Positions 1 through 7,860 are shown, counted from the stretch's first letter. The stretch is 8,340 bases of DNA from Phycisphaerae bacterium (GCA_021736615.1 JAIPFN010000262.1:1-8340); one strand, 5' to 3'. The notes: generated by a model not told the origin, from the letters alone. Numbers and translations are program-made.

Positions 1-533
1 TGTCAAGGGGAAAATCTATTAATTTGGGAATATTGAGCAGTTTTTTTTTGTGCAATTCACAGGCAGCACGTAAGGATTGAGGTCTTGATTTGTCTTTTTC
101 TTGAGTCGTTTGTGCGAGGATATCGCTTAGTATCCCAAGAGGGGAATTGCACGGGAAACATCATTTTATTTATTGTTTTTCACTTTGCAGAATTTTCGAT
201 ATCCCGTTTTTCCTGCGTGATCGCTGTTTTGAGGCTCTCAAAAGGTTTTTGGGTGGCGTACTGCAATACGACACAATGCATCTGCATTGCCGTGTTTGAT
301 AAGGAAAAGCCTTGCTTGCCACCACTGCTCTGCTGCTTAAAAAGCATGTTTTGTGCGATGTGTTTCATTGATTTTGGTTCAATGGAACTTAACTAAACTA
401 AATAATGCGTTAAGTTATGATCCCATTATGATTACCAAATACAACCTTCCTTTGATCATATTTTTTCTTGTTCAGTCAACGCCCGAGTCCACGTGCCTGT
501 GCTGCGGGGATGCATGGATTTCTTACGAAATTG
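1..533. other. Non-coding or unassigned stretch downstream of the operon
   Basis: No gene is supported here. Open frames occur on both strands (85..396 plus, 180..368 minus), but they overlap each other, lack a convincing ribosome binding site and resemble no family I know. The operon's last gene ends at 534. A small hairpin (arms 518..522 and 527..531, ATTTC/GAAAT) follows its stop but has no U-tract, so no clear intrinsic terminator is visible. Other weak inverted repeats are 50..58 with 144..152, 386..393 with 409..416, and 416..422 with 454..460. The last is followed by six T on the plus strand, where no gene ends. All are near chance expectation for a stretch this size. Confidence 0.6.
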
Positions 534-2078
534 TCACCTTGACTCGCCGGCACCAGCTTTGGGAGTCGCACCGGTAATAGGAAGCTTAAGTTCAGTTTCG
601 CTTTTAGAGCGAATCACTCGGCCAAGCTCCCTTTCGCTGATCTCTATCGGCCCGGTACTAAACTCCGGGGTATTAAACGTGTCGATAAGCGAATCATAAA
701 ACGCGGCACTTTTTTGCGGAAGCATAAAAGATTTATGCGCCTTGCCGTCCTTATCAACATGGCTGATACACAACCGCGTAAATATCCCGCCATCCCGTTT
801 ACTGCTGAAAACGATCCATCGGCCGTTTGACGACCAGCTATGCCACCCCTCAGCTTTATCACTGCTGGCCATTTCAAGTTTTTCGTATTCGCCGGTCTCC
901 AGGTCCATCATATAAAGATCGCTGTTAGTTTGAAACAGCGAAAAGCAGCTGTATTCGCACATGTTGAATAACAAATATCGCCCGTCGGGTGATATCCGCG
1001 GCATCAAAATACTTAACCCCGTCTTCTCAGAAGAAAGTACCGTCTCCAATTCGCCCCACGTATCGGTGTATATGTCATAGCTTATACGCATCAGGCTATA
1101 TTTCACTTTTTTAAAATTCTCAGGCGGAACATGATATCGATCCTCCCACAAAACTGGCGCACTGACAAAATAAAGATACCGACCGTCAGGACTCCAGGAA
1201 GGATGCGTTTCCAGTATTTCCTTGTCCGCCAGCGCTTTGATGGTTTTGACGCTTTTGCTGCGAAAGTCGTAATACAAAACACACGAGTCAAGCTCAACAA
1301 CATCTCTGACCTCCTCGCGTCCTGCAAAGTGGAAAAACTGCTGTACCCTGTACTTAGACAAAGCAGCCACTTTACCGCTGGGGTGCCAGCTCGTATGCCC
1401 AAAAGTTGTCCCCAACTTCTCGGCTTTGCCGTCTTCGACCAATATTGTGTCGTTGCCGAATTTACCGCGAAATCCCAACAGCATATTTTTAGGATCATTG
1501 TTATTAACGGTATGGCAATTGACGCAGCCGTCGCCGAAAGATTTACCGTGTACAACTACGGATTCATCGAAGTTTTCAAGATTACGCTGAAAAACACCCA
1601 CGTTATTGTACCAGTTGTAATTGGGTTTCAAACGTCGATACACAACATGTGAATCAATATCTTCATTTTCATTGGAGATTTTATTGGATATCGTCTGGTA
1701 ACGCTGCCAGCTGCCGTCAGCGGCCATTACGTAAACATCATAAAATAACTCCTTGCCCTGATTAGCTCTTAAAAGCTTTCGCCACTTCTTCAGAGGAATT
1801 ATTATTTCCGGTTCTCCGCTAACAATTTCAATGTTCTGCTTGTCTGAGGTGTAAATACGAACAAAGTATTGCTCACCGGGCTGCTCTACCCTGAAGTTCA
1901 TAGGTGCGATATTCGAAGGGATGACAAGATCGGTATAATCCGGATAAATCGACGGCGGACTGGATATGTCGGTGTATGTTTCAATGTTTACGGTCGCATC
2001 GGACTCGATAACAAAAAAAAACGCGGCTAAACCAACAACCGCAAGAATCATAAAGAGATAGCGGAATTTATATTTCAT
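534..2078 (-). CDS. Membrane-anchored beta-propeller (PD40/TolB-like) protein with one CxxCH haem c motif
   Basis: The protein has 514 residues. Residues 7-24 form one hydrophobic segment after a basic start (MKYKFR), a signal anchor or signal peptide without a lipobox, so the rest should lie in the periplasm. Residues about 30-135 look like a beta-sandwich. A CVNCH motif at 185-189 is a classic covalent haem c site, with His189 as proximal ligand; the distal ligand is not obvious. Four PD40/WD40-like strands follow: HTSWHPSGK (228-236), HPSWSPDGRYLYF (292-304), MPRISPDGRYLLF (359-371) and WHSWSSNGRWIVF (412-424). From memory, the stretch NLENFDES...CVNCHT...ML followed by propeller repeats matches Bacteroidota proteins annotated as TolB-like translocation or PD40 proteins. 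AGGGG lies 7 bases before the ATG, inside the end of the preceding gene. The ATG overlaps that gene's stop (ATGA, 2075..2078), which suggests translational coupling. The substrate and redox role are unknown. Confidence 0.88.
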   Translation of the reverse strand: MKYKFRYLFMILAVVGLAAFFFVIESDATVNIETYTDISSPPSIYPDYTDLVIPSNIAPMNFRVEQPGEQYFVRIYTSDKQNIEIVSGEPEIIIPLKKWRKLLRANQGKELFYDVYVMAADGSWQRYQTISNKISNENEDIDSHVVYRRLKPNYNWYNNVGVFQRNLENFDESVVVHGKSFGDGCVNCHTVNNNDPKNMLLGFRGKFGNDTILVEDGKAEKLGTTFGHTSWHPSGKVAALSKYRVQQFFHFAGREEVRDVVELDSCVLYYDFRSKSVKTIKALADKEILETHPSWSPDGRYLYFVSAPVLWEDRYHVPPENFKKVKYSLMRISYDIYTDTWGELETVLSSEKTGLSILMPRISPDGRYLLFNMCEYSCFSLFQTNSDLYMMDLETGEYEKLEMASSDKAEGWHSWSSNGRWIVFSSKRDGGIFTRLCISHVDKDGKAHKSFMLPQKSAAFYDSLIDTFNTPEFSTGPIEISERELGRVIRSKSETELKLPITGATPKAGAGESR

Positions 2079-3949
2079 CGTCTGACCCCTGATTGATTAA
2101 ACATATAATAATAGTAATAGGTGTTTCGAAATTGCGGTGCCAGGTTACGTGCCGATTCCGGTCTGCCAACCGGGTTTAATTTGAGAGCAGCCATAAATAT
2201 CTCCCCTGTTTTATACGTTTGCGGATCTATTTCCCACCCATGAGAATCGAGATGCTCCCTGGTTTGGCCTAAGTGAAGCAGGATAGCCTCTCCGAAATGC
2301 CGCGGTACCTTCGTATAACCAAAGTCACGGAACCGATACATATTTTTAGCGATCTTGCCGACCTGTTTGCTCTTGAGGTAATAAACCATCAGGTACTCAA
2401 ATGCAAATCTGTTATGTGGATTTACCTCAAGTAACTCCAGCATAAAGGGCTCGACGGTTTGAATTTCGACAGTGTCTTCCGTAAGCATAACCGATCGCAA
2501 ACGAATAATTTCTTTATCATCGTTAAGATCATGATCCTCAGCAAGCCGTCTCAGCATATTTTTAGCCTTTTTACCGTGTATCACATCCCGGGAAAGAACT
2601 TCCAAAAACACTCGCGCGACCTTCGGCTGTTTTTTCGCAATATTAATTATTGCCAGATTCCAAAGAAGCTCCGGATATTCGCCTGAGTTTTCAAACAATT
2701 CATACGCTTCTTTTTCGGCGATATTAACATTCCCCAGCAATAACGATAGCCGGACATAACTTATACCCCTTTGGTATCCCCGTATACCCCCCCCGCGTGA
2801 AGGAAGAAACATCCCATCTTTATGTTGAGGATAACGAAACAGTTCATCCCCGAGTTTGCCCGTATGATACAGCGCCTGGATGATATTGTGATTGCCGTCA
2901 GCGTCATAAGTAACAACCGGGAAACGATCTGCATATTCCAGCAACTCGCTCCACATACCGTTGCCTGCATAGTAGTCGGCCTGCAGACGTTTTATTTCTA
3001 TACCGGTCGTACGATTAACAGTCACCACCGCAGCTGAAACAACAACAAGTGCTTGAACAACCCATTTTAGCAGCATTATCCCTGTTTTGGTTTCAGTTTC
3101 CTTGGATTTCTTCCTGGATTCTTTACCGGATGTTTTTCGGCTAAAGAAAAATTGTAAGACAAACGCAGTCAGCAAAATACTCAACATAGAAATTTGCAGT
3201 GCCCTTGCAGCTGCTTTTGCGTTCAGGCTAATCCTGGGATCAAAAGGCAGCAAATACAGATAGATATCGATCATCCTCAAATCGAAACACCACCCCACAA
3301 TCAGCGGGACAAGCCCTGTCAGTAAAACACACAAACATGCTGATAATAAGCGGCGACGAATAAACACTTCGAAACCGGCCGCCAGAATTCCAAAAAGTAA
3401 AGCCCAGGCCCCCGCCGCCAGGTACAGCAATACAAACATCAGCAGAAAGCAACAGCCTCGCAATGCAAAACTTTTCGGCGGTATCTTTGCATATGCCACC
3501 AATACCCACAGACTTAAAAGCAAACCAACAAAGACACCCAAAGAATGTTCGCATTTACTGTGCATTGCAAGAAAGAATATGGCAGGAGTATACCCGACAA
3601 TCCCGGCAAGAAAATTGAAACCTGCAAAACTGACAAGAATTCCGGTAGCAAGGCAAGTCAGGCCAACTACTATGGTGATCACTATGGCCCCGCCCAACTG
3701 ATAGTAATAAAGCTGCGACAGAAAACCCGTCACATACTCAGCAATACCGCCGGGATGATCGATCGCCTCGCCAAAAAACTCCCAGCCGGTAAAAAATGCC
3801 GGATAATCTACGAATCGCCCAAAAGCATGATAGATAAGGCGAGTATCGCCAAACAGCCAGATGTATAAGAAAAAACAGCAAAACAACAAACTATGGCCAA
3901 ACGCCATATATAGAGTTGTTCCAAATGATTTTTTATGGAGAAGTTTCAT
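2075..3949 (-). CDS. Polytopic membrane protein with helical-repeat C-terminal half, DUF6057-like
   Basis: The protein has 624 residues. The first half is an integral membrane domain with about eight hydrophobic segments, near residues 14-33, 83-108, 111-129, 134-154, 162-190, 201-222, 250-270 and 291-311. A basic, Lys-rich loop lies at 271-290. Residues 312-624 are soluble and helical, with TPR-like spacing (for example 425-460 and 505-540) and a Tyr-rich end (YYYYYMF, 611-617). The layout, the GKLGDELFRYPQ stretch (364-375) and the partner gene resemble Bacteroidota DUF6057 proteins, but this is recognition from memory and was not searched. It is the first gene of a two-gene operon and overlaps the haem-propeller gene by 4 bases. 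The ATG at 3949 has only a weak Shine-Dalgarno sequence. The frame stays open upstream to a TAA at 4043..4045 but holds no ATG, GTG or TTG. Met16 is an alternative start, with GGA about 12 bases upstream. Function is unknown; anchoring or assembling the periplasmic haem protein is inference only. Confidence 0.85.
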   Translation of the reverse strand: MKLLHKKSFGTTLYMAFGHSLLFCCFFLYIWLFGDTRLIYHAFGRFVDYPAFFTGWEFFGEAIDHPGGIAEYVTGFLSQLYYYQLGGAIVITIVVGLTCLATGILVSFAGFNFLAGIVGYTPAIFFLAMHSKCEHSLGVFVGLLLSLWVLVAYAKIPPKSFALRGCCFLLMFVLLYLAAGAWALLFGILAAGFEVFIRRRLLSACLCVLLTGLVPLIVGWCFDLRMIDIYLYLLPFDPRISLNAKAAARALQISMLSILLTAFVLQFFFSRKTSGKESRKKSKETETKTGIMLLKWVVQALVVVSAAVVTVNRTTGIEIKRLQADYYAGNGMWSELLEYADRFPVVTYDADGNHNIIQALYHTGKLGDELFRYPQHKDGMFLPSRGGGIRGYQRGISYVRLSLLLGNVNIAEKEAYELFENSGEYPELLWNLAIINIAKKQPKVARVFLEVLSRDVIHGKKAKNMLRRLAEDHDLNDDKEIIRLRSVMLTEDTVEIQTVEPFMLELLEVNPHNRFAFEYLMVYYLKSKQVGKIAKNMYRFRDFGYTKVPRHFGEAILLHLGQTREHLDSHGWEIDPQTYKTGEIFMAALKLNPVGRPESARNLAPQFRNTYYYYYMFNQSGVRR

Positions 3950-3973
3950 TTTATCAGAATTCCCAAATACTTT

Positions 3974-4002
3974 ATGGTAGTCTTTGGAGCCACATCTGTC
4001 AA
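3974..4002 (-). promoter_or_regulatory. Predicted sigma70-type promoter of the membrane-protein/haem-propeller operon
   Basis: Read on the minus strand, TTGACA (3997..4002) and TACCAT (3974..3979) are separated by exactly 17 bases. The predicted start of transcription is near 3967, which leaves a leader of about 17 bases before the ATG at 3949. The -35 box is a perfect consensus and the -10 matches at four of six positions. No other good candidate was seen between the upstream transposase fragment and the start codon. Confidence 0.5.
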
Positions 4003-4091
4003 GGTAAAACTCTTTTTGTTCTGGACTGAAGCACTCCGGTTTTTAGTATTTTTGTGCTGGATTCGGTGGTACTGTGTCAGGCAGGCTGGTT

Positions 4092-4361
4092 TTAGTTCGT
4101 TTGGAAGGGTATTTTCTTCTGTGGTATCGCTAAAATCCCCCTCCATCGACTCCGATCATCATTTTCGCCAATATCTGCGCGTAAGCTAGCATGTCTGACA
4201 AACATCTTGAGGAAATTTGTGTAAGCATTAGACGTTGGAACTGCCTTGATGCCTTTGAGTAAATCAAAGCCGCATAGTTGGCGAAGTTGGGCATTTCGCA
4301 TTTAGCTTAATAGCTCAAAAACAGTAACATTTTCAGGTTGCCGACTTTTTTTTATAGAAAT
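4092..4361 (-). pseudogene. Decayed fragment of a DDE-type IS transposase (N-terminal part)
   Basis: Translation on the minus strand from 4361 gives ISIKKSRQPENVTVFELLS, then an in-frame TAA (4302..4304), then MRNAQLRQLCGFDLLKG and VPTSNAYTNFLKMFVRHA. The pattern 'x-LRQLCGF ... VPTS-x-AYT-x-FLK-x-x-x-RHA' is the pre-catalytic N-terminal region I associate with IS4/IS1182-like DDE transposases (usual form VPSS-x-AYTRFLKKLLRH). In the next frame, near 4140..4160, MMIGVDGGGF recalls the 'I-x-VDGKAI' first catalytic Asp motif of those enzymes, which implies a frameshift. Intact members exceed 300 residues. Here only about 85 codons remain, broken by a stop and a shift, so this is a fossil rather than a gene. 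No terminal inverted repeats or target duplication could be defined. It sits between the dockerin gene's hairpin and the operon promoter. Confidence 0.55.
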
Positions 4362-4380
4362 CTACCAAACTGCAAAAGCT

Positions 4381-4413
4381 ATCGCCCGCCTGAGACTTTC
4401 CCAGACGGGCGAT
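4381..4413 (-). terminator. Hairpin terminator of the dockerin-type gene
   Basis: A 12-bp stem (4381..4392 with 4402..4413, ATCGCCCGCCTG type) has a 9-base loop. On the transcribed strand one pair is a G-U wobble. It lies 33 bases after the stop of the 1089-residue gene. Only a short U run (AGCUUUUG) follows, so termination may be imperfect. The same hairpin, fully paired, follows the neighbouring paralogue (8165..8200), which supports a conserved role. Confidence 0.6.
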
Positions 4414-4446
4414 ATATAATTAACTATATCAGTTTACTACCAGCAA

Positions 4447-7400
4447 TTACTCTTCTGGTTGATCTAGCGGTCCTGTTGACGAATAATCAACAAGCCATGC
4501 CGCGGCAATACCGGCAAAATCTTCGAGGTCTGTGTTGCAATCCTCGTTAATGTCACCCAGGTCTAAATCCAACTCTGAATTCGAGGCCAAACTCGTCAGA
4601 CAGACATCGTCGTAAACGTTAATTACCATCGAATCACCGACAAGGCCCACACCATCAAGGGTGACGGCAAGTGTCAACTTAACTCTAGCCGTGTCGCCAG
4701 CTGGTTTGGTGATCGTAACCGTTGGAGTTTCAGTGTCAGCGCCTATGATTGTTACACCATCTGCAGGATAAGCAGTCCAGAGGTAAGATAATTCCCTCTG
4801 GGGAACCTGTGGGTCATTATTAGAAACGGTCGGATTCAGTGTAACTGCTTGATCATTCCAGGTAATCATGTTCTCGCCGGCATCAACAGAAGGCAGATTC
4901 GCATCAACAACTTCCGTCTCGAGCGCGACATTGTCCCAGGAAGCACGTCCGACAATAGCATTTCCGGCTGCCGAACCCACTTCAACCGTAATCGATTGAC
5001 CGACATAGGCTGAAAGATCTTCAGGGTTATACGTCCTAATTACATCCTCAAATACATCAGAACCCGTAGGTTCTACAGAGGAACTCGGGACAACCGCTAC
5101 ACCGTCTGCGAGCATATCTAATGTTATAGGACCCGCAGAGACAGCGCCTCTAACCTGGGCTTTAAGCGTATAGACCGTGCCGTTATTGATGATACCCAGA
5201 GGTTCGGCCGAGACAATCCTTGTCCCATTTCCGCCGCCGCCCCAGGCACCAAAGGATTCTACTGTAGTTGTGCCGGTATCAAGAGAGTTGGCAACGCCTC
5301 GATTAAACAGACCAACACCCGGAGCTGAATTTATCCACCCGGGACAATTGATAACAGTTGTGAGGGTACCATCCTCACAGATCGCGTTTCCGCCGCTTAC
5401 TGCAACATCGCCCTCAATGCCGCCCGTAAAGACGTTACCAGGTTCCCACTTCGCTTTAACAGTCAAGTCTGTCCCAGCTTTGTACACCTGGAATCCGCCG
5501 TTGATCACGAGGGACGAATCCCCCTGGTCAGGACTGGCTACTGGCCCATCTAACGCTATATCATTAAGCCATGTCGCAGCCTGCAAAGCTAAATCTTCGA
5601 TGTCTATGTCACAGTCCTTGTCAAAGTCATTGAGGTCATCGGCACCAAAAGCAAGACGAGCCATATGACAAGCATCATCGTACACGTCAATTTCCACAGA
5701 AGCTGTCACAGGTATCGGGTTACCTCCGTCGCTGACGGAAACTGTTAAAGTAACGGTCTCAACGCCGGTAGAAATCGGAAATGGCGTGTCGGTAGTAAGA
5801 ACAACATTATCAAACTCAACATCAGAAGAACCATCATCCGGGTTGATCAGTTTAACCATCAGAGGCAGATCAATTTTGTTTGCATCTGCTACCGGATCAT
5901 TTGTATATAAAACTTCCGAGGTTACCCAGGCTTGCGATGCTATCGTCAAACTGTTGTAGTCTTCCGCAAGTACAAGTTCGTTTTCACCGTCAACTGCAAT
6001 CAGTTGAACCAGGTATTTTGAGTTACTATTACTCCACAAGCCGTGACCAATATCGGCATTTAGAGTATAAGTTGCACCGGCCTGAACAGTTTCACTCAGG
6101 ACAATTGAAAAAGCCCCCCCAACATTGGCCCATAGACATTGTTCGCCTTCGCTTGCAGTGTCGATTATTGTGCCAGGGGCCGGATTGGCCATACCGGAAC
6201 TTCCGATTTTCGTCCAACCGGTCGGAGTTGTGCCATCATTTATACCGTCAGCTATTACAGGATGCTCAAAACTGGCATTGACAATTTTAGCCACACTATA
6301 AGGCATCTTGGTAATCGTAACCGTTGGAGTTGCAGTGTCGCCACCTGTGATCGTAACATTATCGGCAGGATCGGCAACCCATTCAATGGTCGTCGGCGAT
6401 TCATCACCATTTGTAATAGTCGCAACCAATGGTACACTTTCGCCTGACCAGGTCATCTGGTCGCCGGTAATGCTTTCTATAACAGGAGCCGGATCACCTA
6501 CTACATCAAATGTCCACAAAGGACCTTTGACTACATTCGGGTCTCCTGTGTTGTAGTCAACGATTGCCGGATCGCCATAAAGATACGAATTCACCTGCCA
6601 GTAGTATGTTCCATTGCCAAGACCTTCTTTCGTCACGGAAGTAACATTCAAACCTGAAACGGGGTCAAGGGTCACAGCAGCAATATCGTAAGCCGGATTC
6701 GCCGCGTTCGGTTCCGTACCAAACAAAACTTCAACATACACATCACCTGGATTATCCAGGTCCAGTATAATATTCTCCCAGCTCAATTCCACATCGCCGG
6801 GTACAGCCTGAACCCCATCTGCCGGAGAAATCTTTTTCAACCCGCGGAATCTATAGTATGGAAATTCCATGAGTACAGGGTACTTTAGACCTTCAATCAT
6901 GGTCCATGTATTATCAAAATCCCAACCAACATAAGTGGCCTGTGTCAACATTTCTTTTGTTGTCCGCCCCATGCCTGAGCCGTCGTCGAAAGGGGAAGTA
7001 CCCGCAATAGTAGTAATATCCATATTATAGTAGCAACTGATGACACCGCCGCCGCCAAGGTCGCGAGCAAAACCGGAGGTGGCGGCAACGTCTCTCCCGG
7101 TGAGATCGGCGGTAACATTAACATAACAATTCTCAATTAAGCCACCTCCGTTTGAATTGGCGAAACCGCCAATGCCATTCATCATGTTGCTGTTATTTGA
7201 TATTGTTACTCCGCTAACATAACAATTCGTAATACTGCCAGTCTCACGATTTAACCCTATCAGCGAGCCGCTATTATTGCCGCCGGTGGCTCCAGTAATG
7301 GTTATGCTCCCACCTTCAAGGAAACACTTATCGACAATACCCTTGGAATCACTGATCAAGACTCCAATGTAATTCGGAGATTCACCATCAGATGTAATAT

Positions 7401-7716
7401 TAACGTTTGTCATACCAACATTTTTTACCACACTACCGGCTACCGTGCGGCCGAAAATGCCACAGGCTCTGGTACCTACAACAGTTCTGGTTAGGCCATC
7501 AATTATGTGAAAGGCACCGTCAAAAGTACCGGTGAATTCCATAATGCTTGTAAATGTCCCGGTAAGAACGATATCATTGCCTAACACGTAATCGCCTGCC
7601 ACATCATTGGCGATAGCCTGAAGCTCCGCTTGATTAGTAATCACAGTCACTGCAGAACTACTACCTGCCATAAACAGCAAAACTAACGCTAACAACATAA
7701 TTGCTTTCTTTCTCAT
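4447..7716 (-). CDS. Large secreted multidomain protein: GLUG-type beta-helix, Fn3-like, two PKD-like and two dockerin-like modules
   Basis: The protein has 1089 residues. Residues 1-22 form a Sec signal peptide (MRKKAIMLLALVLLFMAG, cleavage near SSA/V). Residues 23-230 match GLUG-type beta-helix proteins, with repeats such as GSITNCYVSGVTIS (160-173) and IGGFANSNGGGLIENCYVN (182-200). Residues 293-405 form an Fn3-like domain (VELSWEN...FGTEP...GTYYWQV). A PKD-like domain (about 412-470 and 650-680) is interrupted by an NASFEHP...FDNV beta-sandwich of DUF642/carbohydrate-binding style (471-649). A Ca loop D697-D699-D701-D703-D705-D708 and AATWL helix form dockerin-like unit 1. A second beta-sandwich (about 735-935), second PKD-like domain (940-1036) and Ca loop D1055-N1057-D1059-D1063-D1066 with AAAWL helix follow. 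AAGGGG lies 8 bases before the ATG. There is no catalytic motif, LPXTG or PEP-CTERM. The role is probably extracellular or cell-surface binding; the ligand is unknown. Confidence 0.9.
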   Translation of the reverse strand: MRKKAIMLLALVLLFMAGSSSAVTVITNQAELQAIANDVAGDYVLGNDIVLTGTFTSIMEFTGTFDGAFHIIDGLTRTVVGTRACGIFGRTVAGSVVKNVGMTNVNITSDGESPNYIGVLISDSKGIVDKCFLEGGSITITGATGGNNSGSLIGLNRETGSITNCYVSGVTISNNSNMMNGIGGFANSNGGGLIENCYVNVTADLTGRDVAATSGFARDLGGGGVISCYYNMDITTIAGTSPFDDGSGMGRTTKEMLTQATYVGWDFDNTWTMIEGLKYPVLMEFPYYRFRGLKKISPADGVQAVPGDVELSWENIILDLDNPGDVYVEVLFGTEPNAANPAYDIAAVTLDPVSGLNVTSVTKEGLGNGTYYWQVNSYLYGDPAIVDYNTGDPNVVKGPLWTFDVVGDPAPVIESITGDQMTWSGESVPLVATITNGDESPTTIEWVADPADNVTITGGDTATPTVTITKMPYSVAKIVNASFEHPVIADGINDGTTPTGWTKIGSSGMANPAPGTIIDTASEGEQCLWANVGGAFSIVLSETVQAGATYTLNADIGHGLWSNSNSKYLVQLIAVDGENELVLAEDYNSLTIASQAWVTSEVLYTNDPVADANKIDLPLMVKLINPDDGSSDVEFDNVVLTTDTPFPISTGVETVTLTVSVSDGGNPIPVTASVEIDVYDDACHMARLAFGADDLNDFDKDCDIDIEDLALQAATWLNDIALDGPVASPDQGDSSLVINGGFQVYKAGTDLTVKAKWEPGNVFTGGIEGDVAVSGGNAICEDGTLTTVINCPGWINSAPGVGLFNRGVANSLDTGTTTVESFGAWGGGGNGTRIVSAEPLGIINNGTVYTLKAQVRGAVSAGPITLDMLADGVAVVPSSSVEPTGSDVFEDVIRTYNPEDLSAYVGQSITVEVGSAAGNAIVGRASWDNVALETEVVDANLPSVDAGENMITWNDQAVTLNPTVSNNDPQVPQRELSYLWTAYPADGVTIIGADTETPTVTITKPAGDTARVKLTLAVTLDGVGLVGDSMVINVYDDVCLTSLASNSELDLDLGDINEDCNTDLEDFAGIAAAWLVDYSSTGPLDQPEE
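4712..4729 (-). repeat. Copy 1 of an 18-base intragenic direct repeat (other copy 6314..6331)
   Basis: The 18 bases at 4712..4729 are identical to 6314..6331, and the match continues with one mismatch into CAGTGTC. Both encode the TPTVTITK strand of the two PKD-like domains (residues 997-1004 and 463-470). It marks an internal duplication of the PKD-dockerin module. In the copy at 6314..6331, the inserted beta-sandwich domain begins immediately after this strand. Confidence 0.8.
5767..6306 (-). other. Segment coding for a domain inserted inside the first PKD-like domain
   Basis: It codes for residues 471-650 of the secreted protein. In the second PKD-like domain, TPTVTITK (997-1004) passes straight into PAGDTARVKLTLAV. 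In the first, TPTVTITK (463-470) is followed by about 180 residues (KIVNASFEHP at 477-486 through EFDNVVL at 634-640) before STGVETVTLTVSV (649-661) resumes the fold. The insert begins and ends like the N-terminal strand and final strand of DUF642/CBM-like jelly rolls. The boundaries are approximate. Confidence 0.6.
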
Positions 7717-7724
7717 CTTTTGTA

Positions 7725-7730
7725 CCCCTT
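7725..7730 (-). promoter_or_regulatory. Ribosome binding site of the 1089-residue secreted protein
   Basis: AAGGGG on the minus strand lies 8 bases before the ATG at 7716. It fixes the start just ahead of a textbook signal peptide (MRKK plus a hydrophobic core). It lies directly downstream of a run of T on the transcribed strand. Confidence 0.75.
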
Positions 7731-7860
7731 AAAAAAAAATAAAATTAGCGATTAGCAAAAAGCTAAGAGCAGTTAAAATACAATTTTCTGGCTTTTGTTT
7801 ATTTTTGTGGATTCAAGCGAATTTGTTTAGCCTTGCCTCGTTGCATTATTCGGAGAGATT

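Noticed and set aside
50..152. 9-base inverted repeat (GTGCAATTC/GAATTGCAC) bounding 103 bases, considered as a MITE
   Set aside because: A 9-base match is about what chance gives in a few hundred bases, and no target-site duplication is visible.
180..368. Minus-strand open frame of 62 codons downstream of the propeller gene
   Set aside because: It has the same orientation as the operon, but there is no Shine-Dalgarno sequence before the ATG, no family resemblance, and a gap of about 165 bases from the operon.
85..396. Plus-strand open frame of 103 codons
   Set aside because: It is Cys/Phe-rich without a recognisable domain, has no ribosome binding site, and overlaps another open frame on the other strand. 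It looks like chance in T-rich sequence.
416..470. 7-base inverted repeat followed by T6 on the plus strand, considered as a terminator
   Set aside because: The loop is 31 bases, the stem is AT-rich, and no supported plus-strand gene ends there. For the minus-strand operon the T-run is on the wrong side.
1131..1652. Plus-strand open frame of 173 codons inside the haem-propeller gene
   Set aside because: It is antisense to the CxxCH and PD40 coding region, with no domain or start signal of its own.
3946..4146. Minus-strand open frame of 66 codons upstream of the membrane-protein gene
   Set aside because: It overlaps the predicted promoter and the membrane-protein gene's start codon. Its first part is better explained as one frame of the decayed transposase.
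5177..5668. Plus-strand open frame of 163 codons inside the dockerin-type gene
   Set aside because: It is antisense to a clearly coding gene with domains and repeats. The Pro/Ser-rich translation is the usual shadow of Gly/Thr/Asp-rich coding sequence.
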